DNA of 64,000 bases from Panulirus ornatus (taxonomy: Eukaryota; Arthropoda; Malacostraca; Decapoda; Palinuridae), in contig NC_092255.1 in assembly GCF_036320965.1 (NCBI RefSeq), forward strand, positions 15,595,063 through 15,659,062, in the 5' to 3' direction. Each line of letters opens with the position of its first letter. Positions within the stretch are counted from its first letter, which is position 1. The notes under the pieces are model-generated. The model saw only the letters and a program-made list of their open reading frames with translations, was not told the DNA's origin and searched no databases. Both the position numbers and the translations under genes were made by a program. Positions 1-11,715 of the stretch are shown in pieces.

Positions 1-318
1 GAGGGAGACCAAATTGGAGGTGGAAAGATGGAGTGAAAAAGATTTTGTGTGATCGGGGCCTGAACATGCAGGAGGGTGAAAGGAGGGCAAGAAATAGAGT
101 GAATTGGAGTCATGTGGTATACAGGGGTTGACGTGCTGTCAGTGGATTGAAGCAAGGCATGTGAAGCGTCTGGGGTAAACCATGGAAAGCTGTGTAGGTA
201 TGTATATTTGCGTGTGTGGACGTGTGTATGTACATGTGTATGGGGGGGGGGGGGCCTGGGCCATTTCTTTCGTCTGTTTCCTTGCGCTACCTCGCAAACG
301 CGGGAGACAGCGACAAAG

Positions 319-358
<40 letters not shown>
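1..358 (+). mobile_element. 3' end of a young LINE (same family as 58,641-60,012)
   Basis: The first ~320 bases align with 59,685-60,000 with only a few substitutions and a longer G run. They cover the last codons of the LINE reverse-transcriptase frame, the 3' UTR and the tail GCTACCTCGCAAACGCGGGA, then a poly-A run (about 321-352). The element is cut by the window edge, so more of it should lie upstream. Here the last codons read SHVVYRG, against SDVVYRG in the 59.8-kb copy. The poly-A passes directly into a short AT run, as in other copies. Confidence 0.9.
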
Positions 359-369
<11 letters not shown>

Positions 370-444
370 TTTGTTTACCAAATGGCGTCCTAGCTACGTC
401 CCTTTGTTGTATATCAACTGACTGTTTTATTCATTTCTTGTATC

Positions 445-485
445 TCCCCTGATGATGTGATTATTACACGAAAGTGCACTTGGGA
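445..485 (+). ncRNA. Candidate hammerhead ribozyme, left arm
   Basis: Stem I pairs TCCC (445-448) with GGGA (482-485). The core CTGATGA is at 449-455. Stem II is GTG/CAC with loop ATTATTA. GAAA is at 470-473. A very short stem III, AGT-GC-ACT, follows, with T481 as the nucleotide before the expected cut. All core positions are present. One extra nucleotide lies between CTGATGA and stem II, and stem II has only three pairs, which weakens the call. Short stem III is a published trait of PLE-associated hammerheads. Confidence 0.5.
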
Positions 486-524
486 ACTTATCGTGTTTCA
501 TTTTCCCCTCAAAGGAATATAAGA

Positions 525-569
525 TCCCAAGTGCACTTTCGTGTAATAGTCACATCATCATCATGGGAG
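525..569 (-). ncRNA. Decayed hammerhead-like motif, right arm
   Basis: This is the inverted partner of the 445-485 motif. The GAAA, short stem III and TCCC/GGGA stem I are kept. The CTGATGA core is altered: the first C is A, and the GATGATG stretch is expanded by one triplet. It is probably inactive. Confidence 0.4.
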
Positions 570-660
570 ACACAAGAGAGAAATATAACAGTCAGTTGAT
601 ATACAACGAAGAGACGTATAGCTAGGACGCCATTTGGTAAACATGCGTTGATGAGATGGC

Positions 661-1191
661 TCAGATTAGGGTCTTAATGGTCCGTGCCGTGTCATCTAAC
701 ATCAAATAAAAGTCATCTGAATCTTTTCCCATGACTTGCGCAATATTCTTAAGGTCGTCACTCAAGGTGTGGCATTCCTCTGTACCTTCTCTTGTCTTAC
801 TCGTACGTTTCTTCAAGTCTGGGTTTCGAGTTCCTGCAGCATATCCCAGAGTCGGTCCTTTGAAGTTTATCCTTCATCATCTGATCATGTCTTCTTCCTC
901 CACATATCTATAAAAAGGCTGGCTACCTTCACACTGGCCAATAACCCGGGCATTAATAATCTCATCAGTATGGCCCTCTGGTGATAACTCGAGAGTGTTT
1001 ATCTTTATGCCCAGATCTTTGCTGTTTTCTCCCCTTTATTCAATAACTGATCTTACATCTTATGGTCATATATCCGGGTCTTCTACCACGTTCTCTGAAA
1101 GTCTATTACGTGGCGTAGCCCACACACCAGTCGTGGCTCCATTCACGTATTTTCGTAACATCTCCAATTCTGTACTTGAACTTGGTGACAT
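661..1191 (-). pseudogene. Unrecognised decayed open frame, ~177 codons
   Basis: One minus-strand frame from ATG at 1191 to TGA at 661-663 reads as plausible, mixed-composition protein with five in-frame stops (near 1066-1068, 1060-1062, 1036-1038, 877-879 and 874-876). The C-terminal part after the last internal stop has about 70 open codons, including TLGYAAGTRNPDLKKRT and KDSDDFYLMLDDTAR. It is not a tandem repeat, unlike most long frames here. I do not recognise the family. It could be a mobile-element gene decayed along with the flanking inverted repeat, or a chance frame. Confidence 0.35.
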
Positions 1192-1220
1192 CCTTCCAGC
1201 ATGAACACAAGCCACAGATC

Positions 1221-1252
1221 AGTGTACGTGTGTGTGTGTGTGTGTGTGTGTG
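1221..1252. repeat. (GT)n microsatellite
   Basis: Uninterrupted GT dinucleotides. Confidence 0.9.
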
Positions 1253-1449
1253 GATGGGTGGGTTGGTGTGTGCAAACGATTTTCTGCCCAGAATTCTATG
1301 TAAACGCTGGATCGAGCCATCCTTTAAGCTTCCCTAAGACCAGGCTATATACTTCCAAACGCGCCCTTGGGTACGTGTCAAGACAAAGAGATGAAGGATA
1401 GAGTAATGCAGTGCTCTACACCGCAGCCTCTCCTTCATGTTACGTCGCT

Positions 1450-2190
1450 ACGAGTCTCAAGACAGAGTCCTTCTCGGCGCTACCAGTCCCAAGACAGAGT
1501 CCTTATGGGCACTACCAGTCCCAAGACAGAGTCCTTATGGGCGCTACCAGTCCCAAGACAGAGTCCTTATGGGCACTACCAGTCCCAAGACAGAGTCCTT
1601 ATCGGAGCTACCAGTCCTAAGACAGAGTCCTTATCGGAGCTACCAGTCCCAAGACAGAGTCCTTATCGTCGCTACCAGTCCTAAGACAGAGTCCTTATCG
1701 TCGCTACCAGTCCTAAGATAGAGTCCTTATCGGAGCTACCAGTCCCAAGACAGAGTCCTTATGGGAGCTACCAGTCCCAAGACAGAGTCCTTATCGGCGC
1801 TACCAGTCCCAAGACAGAGTCCTTATCGGCGCTACCAGTCCCAAGCCAGAGTCCTTCTCGGCGCTAACAGTCCCAAGACAGAGTCCTTCTCGGCGCTACC
1901 AGTCCCAAGACAGAGTCCTTATGGGAACTACCAGTCCCAAGACAGAGTCCTTATGGGAGCTACCAGTCCCAAGACAGAGTCCTTATCGGCGCTACCAGTC
2001 CCAAGACAGAGTCCTTATGGGAGTTACCAGTCCCAAGACAGAGTCCTTATGGGCGCTACCAGTCCCAAGACAGAGTCCTTATTGGCGCTACCAGTCCCAA
2101 GACAGAGTCCTTATAGGAGCTACCAGTCCCAAGAGAGTCCTTATGTGAGCTACCAGTCCCAAAACAGAGTCCTTATCGGCGCTTCACAAA
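1450..2190. repeat. Minisatellite, 32-bp unit, ~23 copies
   Basis: The unit begins CAGTCCCAAGACAGAGTCCT and ends with a variable TATGGGCGCTAC or TATCGGAGCTAC. Because 32 is not a multiple of 3, all three forward frames stay open with a 96-bp period. The resulting 70-150-codon frames are artefacts. Confidence 0.95.
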
Positions 2191-2497
2191 GCATCACTTC
2201 CAAGACGTAGGATTAAACACTACGAGTGTTTTACACCTCCCTTTGTCCTCACGTGACAGGACGATCATCTTTAGGATCTCCGGCTGTTGGAGAGCGATGG
2301 ATGAGGGGCGTTTGTCTCAGACAATGGCCCCGGTGAGGAGTGTAGCTTCACGCCACCTGACCTAGAAGAATTACGAGCCTTATCACTTACGTCAGTCCTT
2401 GATGGGCGAGGGAAGGACTGCACGATTTATCTACAGAAAGATTTACTGAATTGTCTTAGTGGAGGAGATAACCAAAGCCCGCCCGACCTACAGCCCA
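2191..2497. other. No recognisable feature
   Basis: Non-repetitive sequence between two minisatellites, without a supported gene. Confidence 0.5.
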
Positions 2498-2927
2498 GAC
2501 CAGCAGCCCCCGACCTGTGGCCAAGACCAGCAGCCCCCGACCTGTGGCCAAGACCAGCAGCCCTCGACCTGTGGCCAAGACTATCGACCCTCGACCTGTG
2601 GCCAAGACCAGCAGCCCTCGACCTGTGGCCAAGACCAGCAGCCCTCGACCTGTGGCCGAGACCAGCAGCCCTCGACCTGAGGCCAAGACCAGCAGCCCCC
2701 GACCTGTGGCCAAGACCAGCAGCCCTTGACCTGTGGCCAAGACCAGCAGCCCCCGACCTGTGGCCAAGACCAGCAGCCCTCGACCTGTGGCCAAGACCAG
2801 CAGCCCTCGACCTGTGGCCAAGACCAGCAGCCCTCGACCTGTGGCCGAGACCAGTAGCCCTCGACCTGTGGCCAAGACCAGCAGCCCTCGACCTGTGGCC
2901 AAGACCAGCAGCCCTCCAGACCTATGA
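2498..2927. repeat. Minisatellite, 27-bp unit, ~16 copies
   Basis: The unit begins GACCTGTGGCCAAGACCAGC, with CTCGAC/CCCGAC variation. The unit is nine codons long, so it reads as a TSSPRPVAK repeat on + and a GLLVLATGR-like repeat on -. No codon bias, splice context or flanking domain supports translation. Confidence 0.95.
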
Positions 2928-3170
2928 CCCATATCTGCAGCCTACAACCTGTGGCCAAGACCAGCAGCCCCCGACCTGTGCAGCCAGCAGCCCCGACGTC
3001 CAGACAGCACCTCGACTGTGGCCAAGACCAGCAGCCTCGACCTGTGGCCAAGACCAGCAGCCTCGACTCCAGAGACCTGTGCAACCAGCAGCCTCGATTG
3101 GCAAGACAGCAGCTCGACCAGCCAAGTACCAGAACACACTGTGCAGACCAGCGCCTCGACCTGTGAAGCC
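2928..3170. repeat. Degenerate edge of the 27-bp array
   Basis: Broken pieces of the same unit (GTGGCCAAGACCAGCAGC, CTCGACCTGTG) are mixed with other sequence. Array edges usually decay this way. Confidence 0.7.
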
Positions 3171-3439
3171 TTAAAACCAGCAGCCCTCAGTCGCACATAC
3201 TGCCAGTTATTTTCCCTACTGACCTGCTGTAGCCTAGCCACACACACTGTGCATCCCACACCTGTTGCACCACACCTGTGCACCACACCTGCAGCCAAAG
3301 GTATGTTGAAGAACAGTAACTTCGCGACGAGCCTTTTACCTGCACTTCGCAGTGCGTCTCACTGCTCATATCAGGCTTTCCGAAAGAAAAGCAAACAAAA
3401 CATCACCATTGGTCGTGGATTTACATGTCTGTTGTCTCT

Positions 3440-3545
3440 ATGGCTGGTTGTAGATCATATCTCAGCATGGCTGGTTGTAGGTAACATCTCAGCATGGCTG
3501 GTTATAGATTACATCTCAGCATGGCTGGTTGTAGGTAATAACAGA
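3440..3545. repeat. Short tandem repeat, 27-bp unit, ~4 copies
   Basis: The repeated core is GGCTGGTTGTAGGTAACATC followed by TCAGCAT. Confidence 0.8.
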
Positions 3546-3616
3546 GCAGCTTACAGATAAAATCTAAGCATGACAAGTTATGGGTAACAAATTAACGAGC
3601 CAGCTGGTAGGCATCA

Positions 3617-3638
3617 TATATATATATATATATGTATG

Positions 3639-3716
<78 letters not shown>

Positions 3717-3756
3717 AATAGATAGATAGATAGATAGAAAGATAGATAGATAGAAA
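3617..3756. repeat. (AT)n followed by (GATA)n microsatellite
   Basis: AT dinucleotides with ATGTAT interruptions pass into GATA tetranucleotides. Confidence 0.9.
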
Positions 3757-5289
3757 GATATAAAATCCCTCTCCCACTCTCTGTAACTTTTTGTAATGTA
3801 ATGACTAACACATTATGTAGAAAGTTGATGGCAGGCCTTGAGATCCCTGCCTTGTTCAGGTACAGTGTATCAGGCTGTGATCACCCGAGGAGTTTGGTTC
3901 TGAGTCATGGGGGGGAAACAATTGTAGTTTCACTTGCGGTCGTTAGTTTGCTGTTGGGTTTAACGACCAGCGACTTTACGTGGAAGGTCATTAGACCAAA
4001 GTGCTTTCGTGTGTGATAGAATCTGGGTGAAATATCACACACACACACACACACACACCACGGCGTCGAGTGGCGTGGCGAGCGCACATGTAGCAGCCAC
4101 CACAGGAGACGTGAACGAGAAGCCGTTCTCCATAAGAGCCCACGAGACATTCTCCAGCTGGGACTTCGAGACCCCGGTCCCTCCAACGCCTGAAGCCAGA
4201 CACTCATGGGCGATGGAGTCTCGCAACACAGAAGCTGAAAAGCAGCAGATCCGCTTCTTCCTGCACAACCTTAATAACCCTACCCCCAACCCCTCACACA
4301 CACACACACACACACCTGTGAGACAAAGAACCCCCATAAAAACAACACAACATCTATTACCTCTTTTCACCAGACGTCCTCACAGAGATGAAAGGATATT
4401 TCAGTCCCGATCATTCCTAACAACGCCAAATGAACGCATCCTAACGACCAACGCGTCGTCCGTCGCAGACCGGAAATTTCGTCGTGTTCGACTACGTCAG
4501 TCGTAACGCGACTCCCCTTCCAGAGCTCCCCTCGCTCAGCATTACGAAGTCCCCATGTCAAGAAGGAGGCCGTAGGACCCCTTGACCAACGTGAGGTAGA
4601 GGGATGCCCAAGACAAACCAACTGGCCCATCCAACACGGACGGTTGGTACACTCAACCAAAAGACCTTCAGTAACATCAAAGGCCACACCAGACATGCAG
4701 GGTACCAGGTATCTTCACATTACATAGGTCCTCCTTCAACCTTCAATTAATCTACTTAACACGGGGGCAAGGATCGCACTCTTGCGTCTCGTTAACGCCC
4801 CCCCTCCTCCTCCTCCTCCTCCGTAAGATGCCAGAAATTCAACCGAGTTTTGGGGATTTTTCTCGCGGGCCCGTCCGTCTACCCGCTGGCCCGTACCACT
4901 CGCCAAAGTGAATTGCTACTTCTGCGCTCGCCACGCTCCTCGCCTCCCCCTCTCAGACTCGAGACTGACTCATTCCTGGCGATGCTCTCAGGACGGTAGG
5001 GACGAAACTTCGACGAGTACACATACATGCAGACCTACTACTGCACAGGTTCCCCTTCTGTGTGACTCTCTTAACTCCATGACCTTCTAGTCCCCCTAAG
5101 ACTCAAGCTTCTTATGGGTCGGGAACGCACCACAGCTCTTCATCACCCTCACCAATTTCATTTAGCTGGTTATTTCCCTGTTGATTCATTTACTCTCTCG
5201 CTCGTCTCATTATTACACGTAAGTGTTTGTCCTAATATACCACCGTGAAGGCCTGGCTTAATCATCTCCAGGGGATGTGGGGGGAAAAA
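3757..5289. other. No recognisable gene; small CA and CCT runs
   Basis: The stretch contains (CA)n at about 4,038-4,058 and 4,299-4,315 and a CCT run near 4,802-4,821. A 165-codon forward frame (4,009-4,506) runs through both CA tracts and shows no domain I recognise. Confidence 0.5.
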
Positions 5290-5375
5290 AAAAGTATATT
5301 ACCCACGTATCTCCTGCGTGTTTGAGAAGGGAGAGTAGACTGGGGCGGCGGGAGAAGGGCGCGGAGGACTTTGTA
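5290..5375 (+). mobile_element. Diverged fragment of the 63.0-kb SINE
   Basis: TACCCACGTAT(C)TCCTGCGTGT followed by GAAGG and a purine-rich GAGGAG-type stretch matches the head of the SINE at 63,030-63,115 in order and spacing, with many substitutions. The shared 3' tail is absent. Confidence 0.55.
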
Positions 5376-5609
5376 AACCTTCCCTCCTTCGTTACCACTT
5401 TCTAAGAGTAAGAACAGGAGAAGGGTTCACACAAGAGTCTTCCCTCGAGAGCTCGGTTGTCTGCACCTGACGCTACTCAGCTAAGGCCTGAGAGTATATG
5501 GACAAAGGAATACGATCTCCTTGTCCCAGGACACTGAGATCAGGTTATATTCCTGCAACTATAACTGTTAAGTTCTCTCATAACCACAGAACAGTCAAAC
5601 GCAACCGCA

Positions 5610-5768
5610 GGACAAGATTAACTCAGTACATCCCTATTGCTAGAGGATAAGATTCGCTCAGTACACCCCTATTGCTAGAGGATAAGATTCGCTCAGTACA
5701 CCCCTATTGCTTGAGGATAAGATTCGCTCAGTACACCCCTATTGCTAGAGGATAAGATTCGATAAACT
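5610..5768. repeat. Tandem repeat, 35-bp unit, ~4 copies
   Basis: Near-identical units begin GGATAAGATTCGCTCAGTAC. Confidence 0.9.
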
Positions 5769-5959
5769 AACTTCCATCATATAGACATCTGACCTGAGAA
5801 ACGAAGCCTCACTGTTCGCGCGTCAGAAACATGGATAAATACGGAGAGCAAATATTCGCTCGACGAATTCGTAAATAACTGGATGTAGATTGTTCACTAA
5901 AAGCTGTTTACGCAAGGCAGGAGGAGGCTGGAGGTGCCTTGTATGTCGATAATTGTTAG

Positions 5960-6078
5960 GTGCAGTTAGAGTAAACAAGACAGTTGCTTAGATGCAGTTC
6001 AAGTAAACGAGATGATTGCTTACGTGCAGTTCAAGTAAACAAAACAATTGCTTACGTGTGCAGTTACAGTCAACGAGA
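5960..6078. repeat. Degenerate tandem repeat, ~33-bp unit, 3-4 copies
   Basis: The repeated core is TGCAGTTCAAGTAAACGAGA, then TTGCTTA, with drift between copies. Confidence 0.7.
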
Positions 6079-6224
6079 TAGGTGTAGATCCCTACCACCT
6101 TCTGTGCATTGACGTACCCGGCAAAAATAAGAATAAACGTGCAATAGAAAACGAAGAACGAGACTTCTACGCAACAAAAATCAATCTTTTAGGAGCCTGC
6201 GAAGTCTGATCAAGGTTATGCTGA

Positions 6225-6418
6225 AAGGGTGTAGACATATGGAGAGGATGAGTGAAGAAAGACTCACGGAAGATCTAGATGGAAGGAATGGAGGAAGTCA
6301 GAAGGAGAGGAAGAACGAAAGAAAATGGAATGAAAGAGGCTTTGAGGTACCGGGGCCCGAACATTCAGGAGGGTGAGAGGCAAGCAAGGTAATAAGGAAA
6401 TTGGAGTGTCAGTCGGGG
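6225..6418 (+). mobile_element. Old LINE fragment (3' coding region)
   Basis: ATGGAGAGGATGAGTGAAGA, GAGAGGAAGAACG and GAACATTCAGGAGGGTGAGA match 59,615-59,790 of the intact LINE in the same order, with many substitutions and small gaps. It is an ancient insertion that lacks the UTR tail. Confidence 0.75.
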
Positions 6419-7004
6419 TCAGGAGGAAACCTCGATGTCCCCATCTATGGAGCTTGATCTAGGGTCGTGAACTCTAGTTTCCTTGCATAATACACGACAG
6501 ATAAAGACTGGATATAAACAAATGAGCCTGTTGCTTCGTCCGTTCCCAACGCTGACTCTCTAAAGCGGGAAACGATGGACGAGTATCAAAAAATATAAGA
6601 TACTTGTATCTCGAGTGTCGTGTAGTGAGTGGATGAAGACAGGGGAACGAAGTCATCCTCTGTCAGGCACTCCTTCAGAAAAATACCGAAGGGATTTGTG
6701 TCGAGATGAGAGAGAGAGAGAGAGAGGGACAAATTTGTGAAGAGAGAAGGGTCGGAGAGAGAGCAAAATGCACGTAATTGGATTACCTTATCGGGAATTA
6801 GGGAGGGGAAGGGTTGGACACCGAGCGAAATCATGTGAAACAAGAGAAATGGACGAACTGGGAGCAAAAGTCTCATGACTTGTAGAGGCGACGAAGATTA
6901 AAGAGAGGGAGAGAAAAATAAAAGAAATCGTCGTTGCATTTGGGCTTTTGAGAAAGGTATTGACACAGATAATTAGAGGATCTGTTTGGACGACTTTACG
7001 ACAA
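6419..7004. other. No recognisable feature
   Basis: Contains only a short GA run (6,705-6,725). Confidence 0.5.
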
Positions 7005-7262
7005 GGGTTCTGAAAGGAGCAGAGGACCCCCCCGACCAGTGGTGTTCGAAACCCACCAATGACAGCGGTGGTTCTGAAAAGAGCAGAGGACCCCCCCGAC
7101 CAGTGGTGTTCGAAACCCACCAATGACAGCGGTGGTTCTGAAAAGAGCAGAGGACCCCCGACCAGTGGTGTTCGAAACCCACAAATGACAGCGGTGGTTC
7201 TGAAAAGAGCAGAGGACCCCCGACCAGTGGTGTTCGAAACCCACCAATGACAGCTGTGGTAA
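7005..7262. repeat. Tandem repeat, 62-64-bp unit, 4 copies
   Basis: The unit begins GGTTCTGAAAAGAGCAGAGG. Length varies through the C run (CCCCC to CCCCCCC). Confidence 0.9.
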
Positions 7263-7309
7263 CCTCTCATCAGTGAAGTTGAGGAAACCCCCCCACCACT
7301 GACACTGTC

Positions 7310-7690
7310 GGAAACCCCACCAGTAAAGCAGAGAACCCCACCAGTAACAGAGTTTGGAACCCCTTCAGTAACAGCGTAGGAAACCCCATCAGTATAGTTG
7401 AAAACCCTATCAGTATAGCTAAGAAACCCGCCAGTATAGCTAAGAAACCCGCCAGTATAGCTAAGAAACCCGCCAGTATAGCTAAGAAACCCGCCAGTAT
7501 AGCTAAGAAACCCGCCAGTACAGCTAAGAAACCCGCCAGTATAGCTAAGAAACCCGCCAGTATAGCTAAGAAATCCGCCAGTACAGCTAAGAAACCCGCC
7601 AGTATAGCTAAGAAACCCGCCAGTATAGCTAAGAACCCTAGCAGTATAGCTGGGAACCCTACCATTGGGGCGAGGAAACCCACTTGTATA
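7310..7690. repeat. Minisatellite, 21-bp unit, ~16 copies
   Basis: The unit is AAGAAACCCGCCAGTATAGC plus T. Seven codons per unit give a spurious 137-codon minus-strand frame of LAGFLAI repeats that mimics a hydrophobic protein. The edges are degenerate. Confidence 0.93.
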
Positions 7691-8018
7691 GCTTAGAAGC
7701 CCTAAAGCTTAGCTGAGACCCCCCTCACCAGTATAGCTGAGACCCCTCACCAGTATAGCTGAGACCCCCTCACCAGTATAGCTGAGACCCCCTCACCAGT
7801 ATAGCTGAGACCTCTCACCAGTATAGCTGAGACCCCTTACCAGCTTAGCTGAGACCCCTCACCAGTATAGCTGAGACCCCCCCTCACCAGTATAGCTGAG
7901 ACCCCCTTACCAGTATAGCTGAGACCCCCCCTCACCAGTATAGCTGAGACCCCCTCACCAGTATAGCTGAGACCCCCTCACCAGTATAGCTGAGACTCCC
8001 ACCAGTATAGCCGGGAAA
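7691..8018. repeat. Minisatellite, ~23-bp unit, ~13 copies
   Basis: The unit is GAGACCCCCTCACCAGTATA plus GCT. The shared CCAGTATAGCTGAGA/AAGA core shows it is a length variant of the adjoining 21-bp array. Confidence 0.93.
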
Positions 8019-8454
8019 CCCACAAATAAATGCATGTAAATGAATACCCTTATAGATATTCATCTCTATATCTTATTCACTATAAGACTCGAAATATTAA
8101 GATGGCCTGGGAGAAGGGCACTTACATGCGCTTATGGACTGAACTGAAAAATACACTTAAGGACGAGACACTTACATATATGGCTCAAATATTCAACCGT
8201 AACGGAGTGGCATCATGTACTGAAAACAAAGAAAGTAAAGCAAACATATGATAAAGGAAACTAATGATGACCGAGTAGTTAACAGAAACACCAATGTGTA
8301 AACCAATATGTAAACACCAATATGTAAACCACGACGAATCACCTCTGTGTAAACTCACTAAATCTTCCGAGCTATACTAGGGCACCAGAGAGGCGCGAAC
8401 CCTGGGATGGTATACGCAGGGAAGAAGGTATCATCACAAGGCACATGGGAGATG

Positions 8455-8456
<2 letters not shown>

Positions 8457-8531
<75 letters not shown>
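8457..8531. repeat. (CT)n microsatellite
   Basis: About 37 CT units. A smaller (CA)n lies at 8,726-8,746. Confidence 0.95.
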
Positions 8532-8534
<3 letters not shown>

Positions 8535-11504
8535 AAAAAATAAAGAAGGGTACAGTTAACCGAATGTCGAAGGAGATGAGATTTAGAAGTACGAGATGAT
8601 GTGAGGAAGATAACTCGTAGATCACGACGGGAGAGATTAATTAAGGAGAGAAAGAGAGAGAGAGTCTTAAAGAGAGATATGAAGACGACTGGAGATGAGG
8701 CATTCCTCATGCATTGATAATACCACCACACACACACACACACACAGTCGATGAAACACGGACCAAGGGATGACACAGCCAGCCGCGTTTTCAACACTTT
8801 CTGAATGACAGGTGACCGGAGATGGTATGATTCCTGGGGTACTGTTGGTGGAGACAGTGATCGTACCCGTAGCGAAGAACGCGAGAAAATCAAGGATAGT
8901 GAGTTAATCACATGGTCATCTCGTATGTCAAAGACGACGAGACACCGAGCCCCCCTCCTCTACAAAAGTACCAGCGTAAATGGACGGAAAAAGTGTATAG
9001 ACGACTCTCTTTTTTTATGTCCTTATTCTTGACGAATGTCATACTCATCCTCAGGTCTGGCAGAGGGTCTTTGTTGATATGATTCAACTCCATACCTTTC
9101 CAGGAAGCAGTTTCTCACTTCCTAAACCCATTCAGCGTCCAGTTGTTCCCCTATTCTTGATGCGCCGCTGTTTCCACGGTCAATTCTCACTATAAACTCT
9201 GTCCATTATCATTTTCCTTATCACATCCCAAATCCTCGGCTTGTTTTTTCTTTAATGTCCCGTTACCCAAAACCTTCCTACTTTACAACCTTGTCTCGAT
9301 CTACGTAGAATAATGATCTAGGTTACTGTCATAGACCTAAAAGCGGATAGCCTCGTCACAGACCATCCAGGTCTTCTGTTGTCTGACTTTCCCATGTAAC
9401 CTGTAGGTACACATTCTTTTTTTCTTTCCGATCACCTTCGACGCGCATCATCATAATCGTCTTCGTCGTTCCTCCTCTTTCGTCGAGTTCCTCACCGTCC
9501 ACATGTTCCCTGCTACACCTACAAGCGAAAGACTTTTCTAAACTCCAGCCAGACTCAGTATGACACCATCCGCTCTCGCAAGCCAACGGGAATTTCGGCG
9601 ATCATCTTTCACGATATTTGGCTTCTGTCTACCTGATGAGAGGGCTCATCGTAATGTAACGGCCACGCGAAAAATAACCGCGGGGGAGATAAAAGAGAAA
9701 TATGACCAAATCGCACGAAAGATTAAAAAGATTCCCCAACTGATAGCTAAAAGAGCGTCTACTGTAATGTTTCTTTTTTTTTTTTCCCTGAAGTTAACAA
9801 AGTGCTTTGTCCTGATCGTGTTAGGTCATACTGGCGTTAGTACGTCTCGTGGTGTCTGACATGCGAGGGAAGGCTAGTCTGAAACCCCGCAGGCGGAGGG
9901 TCACAGAGGCAAGTGCGACCTAGCGGGGGTGGTGGGCGGGCTGCGAGAAATGATGGACACTGGTCGCTGGAACGCACTTTTCCAGGTTTCGTCTGTGTAC
10001 ACACAACTCGACCCAGTTGTTATCGGTGGTGCGTCCCGGCGTTCATGCGCGCGTAAGGTTTTAGTCTAAGGCGAAGTTATCAAGACGTGCACCTCCTCAC
10101 TGTCATGCCGTGATGACAAGTGTATCCGTTCTCGTGGTAGGTTTACGTAATGTTGGAGTCCGAAACAAAGGTGGCGACGCCGTTTTCTGTATCATCGACG
10201 TAGCGTCAGGAAGGTTAAACACTCCTCGCTTGGCTCCTTCGTCTATTCCCGCTCTCCGAAATCAAAACACAAGCTTCATATTGTGTCCGAAGGGGAAAGG
10301 TCTTACGCCACACCCACTTGAGGGGGGCATCACAGCGATATACTGACCCACCACCAGGAGTCAGCAGCGTGACTGAGTGACATTCCTATCGCTGAGTGTG
10401 GACTCGTAGTCCTTAACGCCCTTATCCAAATTACATATATTGTAACTGAAGACAAAGGCAGTTTATGGGGCGTTCGTGACCAAAGCCCTCCAAAAATACG
10501 GCCTCTTTTATGATATCAATTTGTGGTTTTATGTGGGCAATACAGAGTGTGACGACTGGGCTGTTAAACAGGACTCACTCCCCCGTTCCCCCATGTTCTG
10601 AAAGAATTCTGAAAATAAAGGGTGCGAAAGAGGACAGTACGTAGCAAGACATGTCTACGTATGTTAAATAAAGGGTAAGATAGAGAACAAAAGACGTCCG
10701 TGTATGTTCAGAGTCCCTCCACCAGGCTGCAGCAAGACTCCAAGACTCAGTATACAATCATCGCCCTTGATGATCAGGACCCCCCCCTGCAGTGTACCGC
10801 AAACATCGAAGTAGAGATGGCCAGCAGCCCACGAGTCCCAGCGGACAGCTCCCCAGGCGAGTCTACCTGGAAGACAACATCGATATTCTACCTCCGACCA
10901 CCGTTGACATACGTCTGTCGTAAATAAGGACATACCGACGCGTACTGACATCTATATTTCAGGGACTGAATAAGTCCTGATAGTGTTATTGCTTCGGCCG
11001 AGTCGATGGATACTGATATAAACATTCTTTTGGATAAACATTCTATCGGTCAGTTCTAGTGACACTATATATAACTACATGATTTAATGGTCTTGGAAGT
11101 GTGCGCTTCTGCTGTTGTTAATATTAAATAAGAAAATGACATATTGTCATTCATCTATAAAGATGAAATTTCAGTGGGGCACTACTGGACAGTTGGGCTA
11201 TTATAATGCAGCGTGTCTGTTGACACAACTGTAGTACGACAATTTCTCCCCTGTATTTCACTGTGGCGCCAGCTACCATTTACTAAGCTGGCAGCCGTAC
11301 GATGAAAACATGGGTATTATTCAGTTTTCTAAGAAAATATTGAAGCAATAAGATCACCTTTTTACATACGTATGAAGCTCCCATTATAGAAAGTACAAAC
11401 AATGTATGATTGATTAGACTACAAACATCTGAGAAGCGATGTTGTACGTAGAAAGGTAGCACCAGGAACAGACATGGAATGGCTTCATTCGCTTACATCT
11501 GTTC
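8532..11504. other. ~3 kb without recognisable features
   Basis: Mixed-composition, apparently single-copy sequence. Frames are at most about 180 codons and the longer ones run through AG/CT or CA tracts. I recognise no coding domain, RNA gene or element remnant. Unidentified host exons or regulatory DNA cannot be excluded. Confidence 0.4.
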
Positions 11505-11715
11505 TCTGGCTATCATGTACAAAGCACCCAAACTACAAACCCCTTATCCACAGCCAGACCATACGAACCTTCCCATGGATTCCCCTGACAGTTTCATATG
11601 ACCTGCCAACGCGTCTTCACCCGTATATCACATCAGTCCAATTTGCTCTATCCCATGCACGTCTCACACCCTCCTGCATGTTTAGGCGACGAACCCTCAA
11701 AGATCCTGTGACTTC
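11505..11715 (-). mobile_element. Old LINE fragment (end of RT frame)
   Basis: The reverse complement matches the stretch around the LINE stop codon. CATCAGTCCAATTTGCTCTA, TGCACGTCTCACACCCTCCT and GCATGTTTAGGC correspond to 59,740-59,850 with many substitutions. Confidence 0.7.

Larger units (their letters stand above)
373..642. repeat. Inverted repeat (~115-bp arms), PLE-terminus-like
   Basis: The left arm (373-485) and right arm (526-642) are reverse complements at roughly 85% identity, separated by about 40 bp. The outer ends are GTTTACCAAATGGCGTCC and its complement. Each arm contains a CTGATGA ... GAAA layout (see the two ribozyme entries). Penelope-like elements are known to carry hammerhead ribozymes in terminal repeats that can lie in inverted orientation, so this could be two such termini without the coding region. 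A hairpin DNA transposon remnant is the alternative; no transposase is present. Confidence 0.7.

Noticed and set aside
4009..4506. 165-codon forward frame as a gene
   Set aside because: It passes through two CA tracts, no domain is recognised, and the composition is like the surroundings.
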